Assembly: GCA_021014325.1 (NCBI GenBank)
Contig: CM037475.1
Coordinates: 1,643,001 to 1,707,000, forward strand
DNA from: Plazaster borealis
Lineage: Eukaryota > Echinodermata > Asteroidea > Forcipulatida > Labidiasteridae
Direction: 5' to 3'
Length of the DNA: 64,000 nucleotides
This document shows, piece by piece, positions 1 to 10,569 of the stretch; the stretch's first letter is position 1; every line of letters begins with the position of its first letter. Position numbers and translations under genes: made by a program. The notes beneath the pieces were generated by a model. That model was not told the DNA's origin. It was given only the letters and a program-made list of their open reading frames with translations, and did not search any database.

Positions 1-160
1 TGTGAGACACGTGATTGCCTCTGAATGTGCACCCAATTAAAATAAGAATATAGAGGAGCAATTCAAATAGTGGTGTTTAGCCAACAGACTTCCGCCCGAA
101 GAACAGATTCTGTTTTTGATGACTCAAATACTTGATGACTTCTTATCCTTGCCCATGTAG

Positions 161-343
161 TACCTGTACAGCAATGGGACCACCACGTTAAAGACAGTCA
201 TAAGAAACGGGATAAAGACGTAGGCAATGATGACGTGGTCAGTAAACCTTCTAAGACGCATACTTCATGGGATGGTACTTACTCATCCTCCAGCGTTGCT
301 GAGCAACTTGGCAAGTCATCGCTGAAAGCCTTTGGCCCATCAA
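161..343 (+). CDS. USP36: USP36 exon a (tail with SWDG and KAFG motifs)
   Basis: The frame is open from the acceptor to position 343. It reads QQWDHHVKDSHKKRDKD, then HTSWDGTYSSSS, then VAEQLGKSSLKAFGPS. The acceptor at 158-160 (TAG after a pyrimidine stretch) gives start 161; a second CAG ends at 171, so start 172 is also possible. The donor CAA|gtaaga at 343/344 leaves one base, which matches the phase of the next exon (A|TC). The in-frame TAA just past 360 is therefore intronic. Confidence 0.6.
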
Positions 344-3300
344 GTAAGAAACCATTTGGAAAGTAAATCATTCTTTCTGGGCCTAATTTCATAGAGCTGC
401 TTAAGCACAAAAAAGAAGTTAGGCACAATTTAAAGGCATCGTACACGTTTGGTAATTACTCAAAATATCTATTAGCATAAAAGCTTACTTGGTAACAAGC
501 AACAGAGAGTTGTTGATAGTATAAAACATTGTAAGAAACGACTCCCTCTGAAGTAACATAGTTTTTGAGAAAGAGGTAATTTTGCACTAAAATAGAAGTT
601 TTTTATTCCTATCTGAAAGCACACAAATTTGTACAACAAGGGTGTTTTTTCTTTCATCATTTTCTTGCAACTTCAATGACCAATTGAGCCCAAATTTTCA
701 CAGGCTTGTTATTTTATGCATATGTTGGGATACACCAACTGAAAACACTGGTCTTTGACAATTTCCAAACGTGTTCAGTGCCTTTAAGCACAAAAAAAGA
801 AGTTAAGCACAATCAGTGTTCTCCACAGACTTTTTTCTTGGGAGGGCGGCATGACGTAATCAAAATGGCGCCCGTCGATATGACGTAATCAAAATGGCGC
901 CCATTGGTATATGACGTAATCGGACATGAAAGCAAAAAAACACTTGAGATAATCCTTTTCTTAAAAATATAGTTATTAATCCCCGGCCCACCTAATCACC
1001 GACACTACCTAAGGAGAATAATTAACATCCATTTCGGGCGGAACAACCTAATTTGAAAAACTAATTCAAAACCTACAATTTGTTATACTTTTTACTTTGT
1101 GCGCCGCGCCAAAAACATCAAAGGGATGATATGCCGCACAGTGTGGGGTTTTAGAAAGCTGGTGATCGGATAGCCTACACATGCAATTTTCAAAACGAAA
1201 AAAAAAAGGCAACAAAAAACACGTTTTTGGACGATCTTATCCCCTAATTTCTGCCCTTAATAATACTTTTTTCATCAACAACCATTTTCATGAATTAGTG
1301 ATGAAAGGTTCCGTTGTTAAGAACTTCGTTTGCAATAAAATCATCGACATTCAATGATCCGTTAACAACAAACATTGAGAACAAATTCAATGAACTTTGC
1401 CCCGCATTGCCCTCTATCGGCGAAAGTTATCAATGTTTGAATATCCTTCAAGGCTGTACATTGTACCAATCTGCAGTCGTGCGGCACACTGTGTGGCAAT
1501 TCTTTCTCGGCTCATGAACGTGTACTGCGTTGGAGTCTAGCAAGCTGTCTTATGAATATGGTAATTATCAACAACAATCTACGGCCAATCGCAGCGTGCG
1601 GAATGTTGGTTAGCCTGGACTTTGCACCGTTGTGTTGTGTATGCGCTATTGCATGGCCTGCCGACGTTGGGCGAACGAACGTTGATGGGCTGATGCACGT
1701 GCGGTGTGTGGTGGATACACTCAGCAGTAGGAACCATGTGGTTGTGTGTGCATCGTGTTTTAACGTTTGTATACTGAAATAAACGATCGCGATTCTGATG
1801 CTGCAGTTTGGAAGTCGGGTTTGGCTCGTCGGTTACTCGTTTGATCGCATTAAATGCAGGCTAAAAATAGTCTGTTTGGCAGGGCGGCCAATTATTTTAG
1901 CAGGGCGGCCAATTCTTTGGCAGGGCGGCCTTAAGCTTTGGGAGGGCGGCCCGCCCTCCCAAAATACGTGTGTGAAGAACACTGACAATTTAAGCCTGAA
2001 TTCTACTATCTTGCGACTGCGGTGATCCACAATCTTTGAAACTAGTTGTCAAACTAGTGTCGAAGTTGCGACTAATTGCTCATCATTAGTATTTATCTTG
2101 AGAAATGTGACTTATCCCCAACCAGAGGGTAGTCTTTATTTTTGTTGAGAACTTAACAGCTTGAAGTAACAGACTGTGATATCACTTCTTCCCACAGTCC
2201 TTTCTTGGGATGGAGGTCGTAGTGCTCTTGATAACGAGGTTGATTCTGACTCGAGGCAGAACAGACAGCGAGACCCGTATGAAGAAGACTTTGATAGAGG
2301 AAAGGTAGGCACCAAAAATGCGTGTGTTTTCCTGCATAGTTGTTTGCCTTGCTTTTGTATGATTTTGTTGTTGTTGTGATTTCTCACTCAGTGTTGCCTC
2401 TTATTGTTTGTAATAATTTTTGTTGATGTTGAATATTGAGTAATAATTATACTTTTGAGAAAATAGAATAAGCTGTTGCAAACTGCTTACCAAGGTACCC
2501 ATGGTACAAATGCACAAATTGGTTAATTGCCTAAGGTCCTGAGGTTTGTACCCTAGCAGAGTCTTTTTAAAGGCTAAACAAATTTGATATACCTATATAT
2601 ATTGTTAATAAGCATTATTACTGTTGTCATTTTATATAATTTTGATAACTGTAATTTTTAATAACGGCTACTTGTATGATGTAAGGGGTTGTTCACAGTT
2701 ATCAACATTTTCACAAGCGTACAAACCTACTCTTTTACAACACCCCCTCCCTCCCCCTAAAAGTGTACAAAGAAAAATTGTTTTTTTTGTTCACACTATT
2801 CTACATAGAGATACTTGTATGTGAATTACATGCAAATCCTGTTCATTACGAGCACAGATAATAAGAAATATATAAAGAACGTAGACATCTATAACCAGTG
2901 TTGTAGTCGAGTCACCTGTGTCGAGTCCGAGTCCGAGTCTCAAGTCACTAGGGTCGAGTCCGAGTCCGAGTCCCGAGTCACTTGGTCCGAGTCCGAGTCC
3001 GAGTCACGAGTCACTTGGTCCGAGTCCGAGTCCGAGTCACGAGTCACTTGTTTAAATATTGGTTGCAAACCAAATGTCGTAAAATAAGATTCGGAAATGA
3101 AAAAAATAAAACACATTTAATTTGAACAAAGTTCTGTTAAAGTTTTTGTATAAGTTGGTATAAACATGGAGGTAGAACTACTGTACCTCCATGGTATAAC
3201 CGAAAAAAAAACCAATACGGGCGGAACGGCAGATGCCATGATTTAAAAATAATGTTGTACTACTTTTTGCTAGTGACGTGACCAAACTTGACGTCGTGTG

Positions 3301-5431
3301 TGTGTGTCTGTGACGTGCATGTGTCCACCATGTTTAGAAACTGGTGCAAACAACATAGCCATCACAGTGCAATATGCAGGCTGTGTTTTACAGGTACAAG
3401 ACATGCCATTTCCCTGGTAATATGCATCAAGCACAAGCAGTGACTATGGTGTTAAAGTTGACAGAATACCAGCATTAATATTGGTGTCGTGCATCCCAGT
3501 GTTATGCGTATTGAACAAACGAATCGAACATACACGCGCTGTACGTACATGTACATGGCCATCTACACAATAATCACAAACACTATTACTTGCAAAACCA
3601 TACGACAGTGTACTTATTTCTTGTGCTAGACGTTAATATTATTCCTCCATGTGCACTCCGGGAATGACAATCGGATCATCGGAATTGTTTTTAATATTTA
3701 AAAAAGGTATTTTTTGTGAAAATACGTGACTCGAGTCACGAGTCCTCAGGGACAAGTCCGAGTCATGATAGTCGAGTCCGAGTCCGAGTCCGAGTCTTTT
3801 GCAGACGTGACTCGAGTCAAGTCCGAGTCACCGAAATTGTGACTCGAGACGGACTCGAGTCCGAGTCCTGGACTTGAGTCATACAACACTGTCTATAACA
3901 TATAATACCGTAACTTTCTGCATGCAAGACGCGGCTTATCTTACTTTCAAAAGGTCCAACCACGTAGGGCCATGAAGCTATGTTTTTTTGGTTCAACATT
4001 TTTTCAGAAAACGAAAGCGTACGACGGGCATTAACCCCCTCCCTCCCAGCGTACGGTTTGTACACTTGTGAAGATGTTGATAATTGTGAACACCCCCTAA
4101 TATCATATTCCCTGAACAGCACAACAGAGAAATTATCTGACTGTTACAGAGCAGCCAACTCTCCCTGATTTAGAAAGTTCCTGAAAATAAATAAAATCTT
4201 TCCATGTTCTGATGAACAAATCTAAAAAATCTCCCTGATTATGGAAATGTTTCCCTGTTATGCTGAATGTAATTCTAAATATCTCCCTGATTGTTGTACA
4301 AAACTCCCTGATTGCAAGATGCAACTGTTAGCAGCTCTGCTGTTTCTGAAAGAGATTTTGAATAAACTGTAAACACAAACAGAAGGAAGGCTTCTAAATC
4401 TCCTTGTTTACTCTCCTTGATTCCAGGTCAAGAAATTGAAGAAGTACTTTGAAGAAGGCAAACAAAAGCTGTTCAGTGGTCGGAACAATCCATTTCAATC
4501 TATACAGACAACAAGAAACAGATTTGAAAAGGTAAGCCCTTCTTTTCTTTTTTTCAAAATATAAGTAAATGTTTTTGTTTTGGGGTTTTGTTCACCTAAA
4601 AGCAGTCGATGAGAAGTTCATATATATTTGGTTTGCGGTAACACCATGTGTATATCTTCTTGCTAGGTAGATTTTGTTCTTTGAGAACTTGTCTTGCTTT
4701 TTATTCTACTGTCGCAGAGTAGAATATTTGGAATTCGGGAGACTTCTCAGTTCTGAAAAGAACTGTCCTGCTTATTAACTACTGCCTGGGCGGGAGGTAG
4801 GAAATCGGCCGGGACTACTACTTTCGCTTTGTGGATCGGGGGGACTTCTCGTTAATAACTACACTGCCGCGGAGTGAGTCTAAATAGGTCTCATCGTTTG
4901 GACTAGCTTGCACTAGTCATCGTCAGGAGACTAGAGCAAGCTAGTCGAAACGTTAAGAATTCTTAAAGAACAAAATCTACCTAGCAAGTTGATATACACA
5001 TGGTGTTACCACAAACCAAATATATTGATACCTCACCATGCAATGCCTGAAAACCTATATGAGAAGTTCATGTTTTAATTTAATTTTGTATTTTTACAGG
5101 CACGATGGTTTTCCTACTTCAGTCTCATTTCTGATTTGTTTGCCCTTGGAAAAATCTGATTTTTTTTATTAAATAGCCTGAAATGTCTATTAAAGCCTAC
5201 ACCCTGTGTACATGTAGGTCAGCCCTTGTCCTCAATAAAATATTCCTACTTTTTCCCAAGTCCCAAATATCGGACATCAATTGGTTGGCACTGAATGTAT
5301 CCCATGAATTACAAACAGATCACTTGTCTCTCCTAGTCATTTGCTAATGATTCTAAATATATATTTTGTTGTTGCAGGATCACCATGGTTACAACAGGCT
5401 TAGCGAATCCTACGGAGAGCGCCCTCGATGA
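161..5431 (+). CDS. USP36: USP36-type ubiquitin carboxyl-terminal hydrolase, C-terminal exons only (partial)
   Basis: Four exons (161-343, 2198-2304, 4427-4531, 5378-5431) splice in phase through GT-AG introns and end at TGA 5429-5431. They encode about 150 residues of low-complexity, basic, disordered-looking tail. Recognition rests on landmarks recalled from the end of vertebrate USP36: a first SWDG, then KAFG, then LSWDGG, an acidic EEDFDRGK, a lysine-rich VKKLKKYF run and NPFQSIQTTRNRF. In the family the N-terminal half is a Cys/His/Asp ubiquitin protease; none of it is in this window. USP36 is a nucleolar deubiquitinase, and SUMO-ligase activity has also been reported; its basic C-terminus is linked to nucleolar localisation. 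The gene is tail to tail with SIRT7, with 6 kb between the two stop codons. USP42, the closest paralogue, is the main alternative. No AATAAA is obvious just after the stop. Confidence 0.72.
434..783 (-). mobile_element. TTAA-flanked inverted-repeat element, family 1
   Basis: TTAA at 430-433 and 784-787 bracket a 350-bp element with ends AGGCAtcgtacacgtttgg and its approximate complement. It is one of at least seven full or near-full copies of the same family in the window (others at 7790, 16297, 25737, 35313, 41255 and 47739). It has no coding capacity. Short reading frames starting [11 protein letters not shown] in several copies are a by-product of the shared sequence. Confidence 0.8.
814..1984. 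mobile_element. TIR element with CAGTGTTCT ends and 5-bp ACAAT flanks
   Basis: It begins CAGTGTTCTCCACAGAC at 814 and ends with the near-complement GTGTGAAGAACACTG at 1984. Both ends continue inward to a TTGGGAGGGCGG block. The 5 bases ACAAT occur directly on both sides (809-813 and 1985-1989). Inside, CAGGGCGGCC recurs three times (1875-1930). A perfect 13+1+13 bp palindrome lies at 1937-1963. No transposase frame is visible, so this would be a non-autonomous copy in a USP36 intron. Confidence 0.6.
2198..2304 (+). CDS. USP36: USP36 exon b (LSWDGG, DFDRGK)
   Basis: Acceptor cttcttcccacag ends at 2197; donor AAAG|gtaggc is at 2304/2305. The exon reads LSWDGGRSALDNEVDSDSRQ and then RQRDPYEEDFDRGK. 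The SWDGG and DFDRGK motifs are the strongest evidence for USP36. Confidence 0.75.
2674..4106. mobile_element. Inverted-repeat element interrupted by a hAT-type insertion
   Basis: Left arm 2674-2728 (TATGAT, then AGGGGTTGTTCACAG, then TTATCAACATTTTCACAAG) is matched in reverse complement by 4050-4106 (CTTGTGAAGATGTTGATAA, then GTGAACACCCCCT, then ATCATA). The arms are about 50 bp and diverged. The region between holds a separate 996-bp element, so this is the older of two nested insertions in a USP36 intron. Confidence 0.55.
2896..3891. mobile_element. Non-autonomous hAT-type element with 8-bp target duplication
   Basis: Perfect 10-bp terminal inverted repeats CAGTGTTGTA (2896-2905) and TACAACACTG (3882-3891) are flanked on both sides by the identical octamer TCTATAAC (2888-2895 and 3892-3899). 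An 8-bp duplication with CAGTG ends is characteristic of the hAT superfamily. Just inside each end is an array of GAGTCC/GAGTCA hexamers (about 2907-3050, and 3728-3880 in mainly opposite orientation). Such arrays resemble the subterminal transposase-binding repeats known in hAT elements. A CATGGAGGTA...TACCTCCATG hairpin lies at about 3166-3196. No transposase is encoded. Confidence 0.88.
4133..4330. repeat. CTCCCTGATT repeat element
   Basis: CTCCCTGATT recurs at about 20-70 bp spacing, with intervening text such as TATGGAAA and TTGTTGTACAAAA. The same arrangement occurs at 56340-56470 and 56800-56910, where it is split by other repeats, so this is a dispersed family. It ends about 100 bp before a USP36 splice acceptor. 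Confidence 0.5.
4427..4531 (+). CDS. USP36: USP36 exon c (basic VKKLKK, NPFQ)
   Basis: Acceptor ttgattccag ends at 4426; donor GAAAAG|gtaagc is at 4531/4532. The 35 codons read VKKLKKYFEEGKQKLFSG and then RNNPFQSIQTTRNRFEK. The lysine-rich run followed by NPFQ and TRN matches the basic end of USP36, a plausible nucleolar targeting signal. Confidence 0.75.
4622..5058. mobile_element. Hairpin-bodied retroposon-like element, copy 1, with 13-bp flanking repeats
   Basis: The 13-mer ATGAGAAGTTCAT occurs at 4609-4621 and again at 5059-5071. Between them, arms of about 60 bp (starting ATTTGGTTTGCGGTAACACC) are inverted at both ends of the body. A right-hand tail ends ACCATGCAATGCCT. Copy 2 at 20029-20784 has the same body and tail but different flanking repeats. 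Confidence 0.7.
5378..5431 (+). CDS. USP36: USP36 terminal coding exon
   Basis: Acceptor ttgttgttgcag ends at 5377. Seventeen codons, DHHGYNRLSESYGERPR, are followed by TGA at 5429-5431. Phase 0 agrees with the preceding exon. The 3' untranslated region follows, but I could not fix its end. Confidence 0.65.
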   Translation, partial: DHHGYNRLSESYGERPR

Positions 5432-5573
5432 TGAAATTCACCATTGAATGTTTGATATATGTATATACATATATGTATAAATTTGTACAAGTATATTATA
5501 ATATTGAACTGGTTCATCCTCTTTTTTATTTTTTATGCTCCGTTAAATATGCCGAAGTGTTCCCATCTGTCTA

Positions 5574-5707
5574 GGGCTGTGTCAGAATTGACGGCTACGG
5601 CTACGGCTTGATCGCCGCATCATCATGCGTTGAAGTATAGGACGTCCTTAGCAACGCCCTAAGCAACAGTCGTAGCCGTAGCTGTAGCCGCCAATTCGGA
5701 TACAGCC
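5574..5707. mobile_element. TA-flanked MITE with GGCTACGGC arms
   Basis: A 134-bp inverted repeat: GGGCTGTGTC...GAATTGACGGCTACGG on the left, and GCCGCCAATTCGGATACAGCC-like sequence on the right. It is bracketed by TA (5572-5573 and 5708-5709). It lies about 140 bp after the USP36 stop, so it may be within the 3' untranslated region. Confidence 0.65.
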
Positions 5708-6440
5708 TAAGCCCCCAAGCACTGTTTTATAACAATGTTATTCTGCAACCCGCCTGAGTAGTCTGTGTTTGGCATCCTGTCACGGGAGTAGTACTGAGTA
5801 TAGACCTTTCTTTTGACACGTCACAGCCCGAGTTTTTGCCAACCGAGGTTGGAAAACTATGGAAAGCCATAAATGCAAAGCATAAGCAGATAGCCACAGT
5901 TTGTAATAATGTTACACAAATATTCAAAAATAGTGTTGAATTTGTTGGAAACAAAGCAACCAGTCATGGTATGTATTTTTGGTTGATTGAAAGTTAACAG
6001 AAATGTTGAATTTGGACACAACATCTGTTAACATGATTGAATGTTTTGCTAACATTCGGCCATCCATGCCAACCAGCGCGGTTTGGTTATCAACAAAAGA
6101 AAGGTGTTAACCACACATGCAAAAATATTTAGGCATGTAAGTTTTCCGCTGTTCAGCTGATTTCCTCATTTTTGGTTTCTCAGCTGTGCCTGGAACTTTC
6201 CTCTTCTTATTTGACAAACTGCTGTTGCATGTCTGGTTAATACATCATTTAATTTGACAACTTCAACATATGCAGCCAATGTGTTTGAAATGGGCATCAG
6301 CAAGATAGTGTAAAATGCGCTGGTCTTGTCTTGCTTGTTTGAAGGATTTATTGGATCATGAAAGAGCAGCGTATGAACCAAATAAGCCGTTCAACTTCCT
6401 GTAAGAAGTTTTCAGAGCTGCGTTTGTGATCCTGAGACAC

Positions 6441-6636
6441 GGGCCCAATTTCATAGAGCTGCTTAAGTAAGCACAAAAACTAGCTAAGCACAACAAAATT
6501 ATGCTTACCAGAATAAGGTTACCAGCCAAAATACTATGTCCCATGTACCAATTGTTACTGGTATCCTGCTAATTTCTGCTAAGCAGGAATTTGTTAAGCA
6601 ATATTTTCTGCTTAAGCAATTCTAAGAAATTGGGCC
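6441..6636. mobile_element. GGGCCCAATTTCAT inverted-repeat element
   Basis: Starts GGGCCCAATTTCATAGAGC and ends GAAATTGGGCC, with the recurring words GCTTAAG and AGCACAA inside. Related copies are at 15692-15980, 42168-42326, 57855-58323 and, broken by a SINE, 37258-37710. A further fragment lies at 378-430. Confidence 0.6.
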
Positions 6637-6719
6637 ATGATAAGAGGTTATCTTTATGTCCCATGGGGATTCACCTATTACTTCAGAGCAACATCCTTTT
6701 GGGAAAAAAGATGCGACCA

Positions 6720-7140
6720 TGAGAAATAATAATAATAGTACTACTTGGTTCTGATAGATAGCACATCCTAGTAGCTAGATCAAGGCACTTTACAACATTA
6801 TTATCCCTGTTTATCAGGCTTACTTAGACCATTCCTCAAACTTGCTCAACTCCCTGGGGAGTAGGCATCTCAACTCCCTGGGGAGCTATAACCCCAAGCT
6901 GCTTAAATTAGTGCTAAGTTGTTAATCCAACACACTACCATCTCAGCACTCTCAGGTTCCCATCTACACACCTGGGTTAAGAGAAGCAATTATGGTTATG
7001 TGCCTTGCTCAGGGACACGAGTGTCAAGACCGGGAATCGAACACACACAGTAGACCGCTCGGACATGAAACACCACGGTTAATTACACAGATCGGGTCTA
7101 TTGTTAAATATTGAACCAGGTATCTTGAAGTGTGGATAAT
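6720..7140 (-). repeat. Degenerate SINE-like sequence
   Basis: TGCCTTGCTCAGGGACACG, followed by GTCAAGACCGGGAATCGAAC, is the antisense of the body seen in the tRNA-Leu-derived SINEs elsewhere in the window, and a TAGATCAAGGCACTTTACAA segment resembles their 3' end. The tRNA head is decayed. Confidence 0.4.
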
Positions 7141-7789
7141 AATGATCCTCTATACTGGTGATCCAGTCCCAAACAAGAATAAATTGGTTTAGTTTTTATG
7201 TTTTACTTATTTGCCTCCCTTTTTATTTTGTTATTTATTATCAGTTTTTTTTAATGAAATGGTCTGAGGATTTGACAGGGAAGTTGTACATAACTGTTGA
7301 ATTGTACAAATTAGACTTTGATGGATTGTGAGCAATTAAGTTTAAATCACTGACGTTGTTGTTAAGGTGACTGCTTTATGTTCCGACATCCCTAGGTTCC
7401 AATAACCCCTTGTGATCTACACGCTAGGGTTAGGGTTAGGATTAGGATGGAGAAAATACACTAGGGTTGTCGGAACACGGGTGTAACCATTGTTAAGGTC
7501 TTGTGCAACTAAGCTACATAAAACTTACATTCTTGTGTAGACAACATCACAGGATACCATCCTGATTCCGGTACATTTGTTATCATTTCACAAGATCGTC
7601 TCATGTGTGCAGACATCTGAAGTAGAGTGACATTGTGGGATTTCCCCATGTGTTTTCGATGTCCCTTTTCTTTAATCTTCTTTGTAAAACAAACCCCAAA
7701 ACAAGTACAGTTCCTACCTAAGAATCACCCCACAATATTTATCTAGTAAGGGAACCCCATAGTGACTGTAGACATCCTAACTGCCTTAA

Positions 7790-8168
7790 AGGCAGTGGAC
7801 ACTATTGGTAATTACTCAAAATATTTATTAGCATAAAACCTAACTTGGTAACAAGTATTGGGGAGAGGTTGATAGTATAAAACATTGTGAGAAACGGCTC
7901 CCTCTGAAGTAACGTAGTTTTCGAGAAAGAAGTAATTTTCCACGAATTTGATTTCGAGACCTCAAAATTAGATGAGGTCTCGAAATCAACTTGCATCTGA
8001 AAACACAGAACTCCGTGTGACAAGGTTGTTTTTTTCTTTCATTGTTATCTCGCAACCTCGATGACCAATTGAGCTCAAATTTTCACAGGCTTGTTATTTT
8101 ATGCATATGTTGAGATACACCAAGTGAGAAGACTGGTCTTTGACAATTACCAAAAGTGTCCACTGTCT
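7790..8168 (-). mobile_element. TTAA-flanked inverted-repeat element, family 1
   Basis: TTAA at 7786-7789 and 8169-8172; ends AGGCAGTGGACAC and GTGTCCACTGTCT. This variant carries an internal palindrome around GAGGTCTCGAAATCAA (about 7950-7995) not present in the other copies. It is intergenic. Confidence 0.8.
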
Positions 8169-8177
8169 TTAAAAGCA

Positions 8178-8371
8178 TTTTACACACACACACACACACC
8201 CGTGTGTAAACACCGGCAATCGTGGACCCTCCTTTGTTCAACTCTTTGTGTTAGCAACCGTGGACCACAATGATTTCCTTTGTGATAGCAACCGTGGACC
8301 TATTATCCCTTTTGTTATAGGTCCACGGTTTGAATGTGGATACCTACCCACACACACACACAAAAAAAAAG
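8178..8371. repeat. CA microsatellites around GCAACCGTGGACC repeats
   Basis: Two (AC)n runs (8182-8202 and 8346-8364) flank three spaced copies of the word GCAA(T/C)CGTGGACC, with one inverse copy GGTCCACGGTT at about 8321. The symmetry suggests a small inverted-repeat element with microsatellite ends. Confidence 0.45.
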
Positions 8372-8399
8372 CTGCTCAAGTTTTTGAGATGTAAGATTT

Positions 8400-9950
8400 T
8401 GTTTTCCTCCTTTGGGCTGTGTACAAATTGTGCCTTCAGGAAGTCCAGGCTCTGTGGCTCTTTTTTAAACACGATGTGAAAACTTGCCATATCAAACCTC
8501 CACTATTCCTCGGTCAATATTCCTACCTTACTTGTTTGTTAAAAAGGTCAATGATTAAAATAATCTACAACCAGTTGCTCGAGAGGATTTTTAAAAGAAA
8601 GGGAAAAAGTCAAACATTCATTAAAGAGGTGGATCAAACAAGTGACCTTAAAAATGGAGGTGGGATGCGGCATTTTGTCCGATAAAAAAGGAGATTTTCT
8701 CAGAAGAATAGTGCTGTATTTTGCCTGCCAGGAAATGCCCTGGAATGCACGTGGTCACTGCTTTTGGTAAAAAAAGGTGACATGGTCAACACATGAATAT
8801 TTTTTAGAATGCATGTACTTTCGTCATTGGTTTCAAAAAGTGGAAACTGTTATTAATTCTTGTATCAGGTTTCTTGGTATTTCGGGGGTGGAAAGATTTT
8901 ATTCTGCACTTAAATCCAAGGTTGGCTTGACGGGCAAAAACAGCAATGTGCATAATGATTTCCACACGACCTGTTCTCTGAACGACCAAAGATCTCACCC
9001 CAGCCCCGTATTAAAACAATGGACTTGTGATTGATTAATTAATAAAATTATGTGTTGCACAAGATCTTACAATAGTCAACCCTTTTCAAAAAGAACACAC
9101 TGCCTGTATAGCTAATATTATATGATGTACAGTTGGCAATATCAAATTATTTGACTTCCTTATTTATTAACTTTTCAAAATATAACTTGTCAAATTATTC
9201 ATGTTTTCTTTCCTGAAGGAGATGACAGACAAGGCTTGAGTTTTGGTTCTTTTCTCGCAGATGCTGCTTTGTGCATTTATTTTAATATTCGGAAGCATTT
9301 TATTCAAGACAATTTTATTTCTCGCATTTGGGAATAACGCAATTAATGTGAAGACGAGCAGAGAAGCCATTCATTTTTAATCAACATAAATATTTGTGAT
9401 AATTTTTTTTAATTATGAAGTAATTATGGAAGCTTAATTTTTTTATCTCAAATCAAACACAGAGTGTATATCGAAATGTTAGAAATGATGATCGTGTACA
9501 TGATGTCACTAAAGCCAAGACCTAATCGTTTCTGCTGGAAATTGTAAAGTTGTCATAAATCACTTATTTTGTATGTTTAATTAAAGTATTTATGGCATCA
9601 GAGGTCACAGTATTAAAAAGGGGATGCTACAAGGAAATTTAGTTTAGATAACAAAATGGAAATTAATGCTGCAATATAAGCGGCCAGAGTTGCTTAAAAG
9701 AGGGGTCATTTTGAAACAGTTTTAAAGGTTTAATTTGGACTGTAAGCACCTTCGATGTACATGGATTGTTATTTTCGCAAGGAACAGAATTCAATTTTAT
9801 TTTATCTTGTTTAAATTATTGGCATTATTTACTCTTTAATTCGGGTTATTCTTGTGAACAATCAAAGAGTTGCCTGGTTGTCTTCAGAACATGTATGAAA
9901 TAAATCTTCTAAAATAAATAAATAAACAACGATTCATAGTTTTCCTCATC
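8400..9950. other. Intergenic stretch with no recognised gene
   Basis: AT-rich sequence between USP36 and SIRT7. The open frames are short and show no domain. About 60 bases at 8415-8475 (GTGTACAAATTGTGCC, AAGTCCAGGCTCTGTGGC) recur at 58549-58605, so part is repeat. No RNA gene or splice-supported exon was found. Confidence 0.6.
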
Positions 9951-10013
9951 CTTTATTGAGTGTTTGCACCTTGGAAATCTACTGAGGTTACTTTGACATG
10001 CAACTTTGTTAAT

Positions 10014-10362
10014 GTTTCTGACTGGCACCCCAAACAAAGATCATGACAAAATGGGGAGACTGCCAACATACGGCTACAATACCGTCCAAAATGCTTGGGC
10101 CACCTGTTCCTAACGTTACAATAACCATTCCCTGTCTGACAATAAACATTCTCTACCCCGTCCCCCGTCCCCCCGCTCAATGTTGACTGGAACGCAGAAG
10201 ACCGTGCAACAATGTGATTCAACATTGAAAGGGGGCAGGGGGACCCAACAAGATATGGCCGGGATTGTAGATAGCTCAGTTGGCAGAGCGCTGGCATGTT
10301 AATCTGGAGGTCGCAGGTTCAAATCCCGCTCTAGTCAATTTTTCTTTGTTCAACCCAAAAGT
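10014..10362 (+). mobile_element. tRNA-derived SINE (Asn-like head), copy 1
   Basis: A tRNA-like unit at 10263-10337 carries a recognisable A box (TAGCTCAGTTGGCAGAGCG) and B box (GGTTCAAATCC). The anticodon-loop position reads GTT. It is followed by TTTTTCTTTGTTCAACCCAA, the family tail. Upstream, GACTGGCACCCC and GGGGAGACTGCCAACATA also occur before the head at 21781. Here about 180 bp of unrelated sequence separates that block from the tRNA part. Confidence 0.75.
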
Positions 10363-10569
10363 AACCTGAAACTATTTTAATAGCGTGAACCAATCGTAAT
10401 GATTACCCTGAATAAAAAGGGACATTTCTAACTGCCTGTTTTTGTAAGGTGGAGTAACCAAGCCAACATCATCTCAGCTGATTTCCTTTTTTATTTTTTC
10501 CTTGTGTAGACATGTTGAAAGTTGAAAAACTCCATACAAAATGTGTGTGCTTAAAAATTGTCCCATATT

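Noticed and set aside
2815..3087. Serine/glutamate repeat protein (ESESES...)
   Set aside because: It is the translation of the GAGTCC hexamer array in the hAT-type element.
10263..10337. Functional tRNA-Asn gene
   Set aside because: A and B boxes are present, but the anticodon stem has mismatches, and the same head plus tail recurs five times in the window as a SINE.
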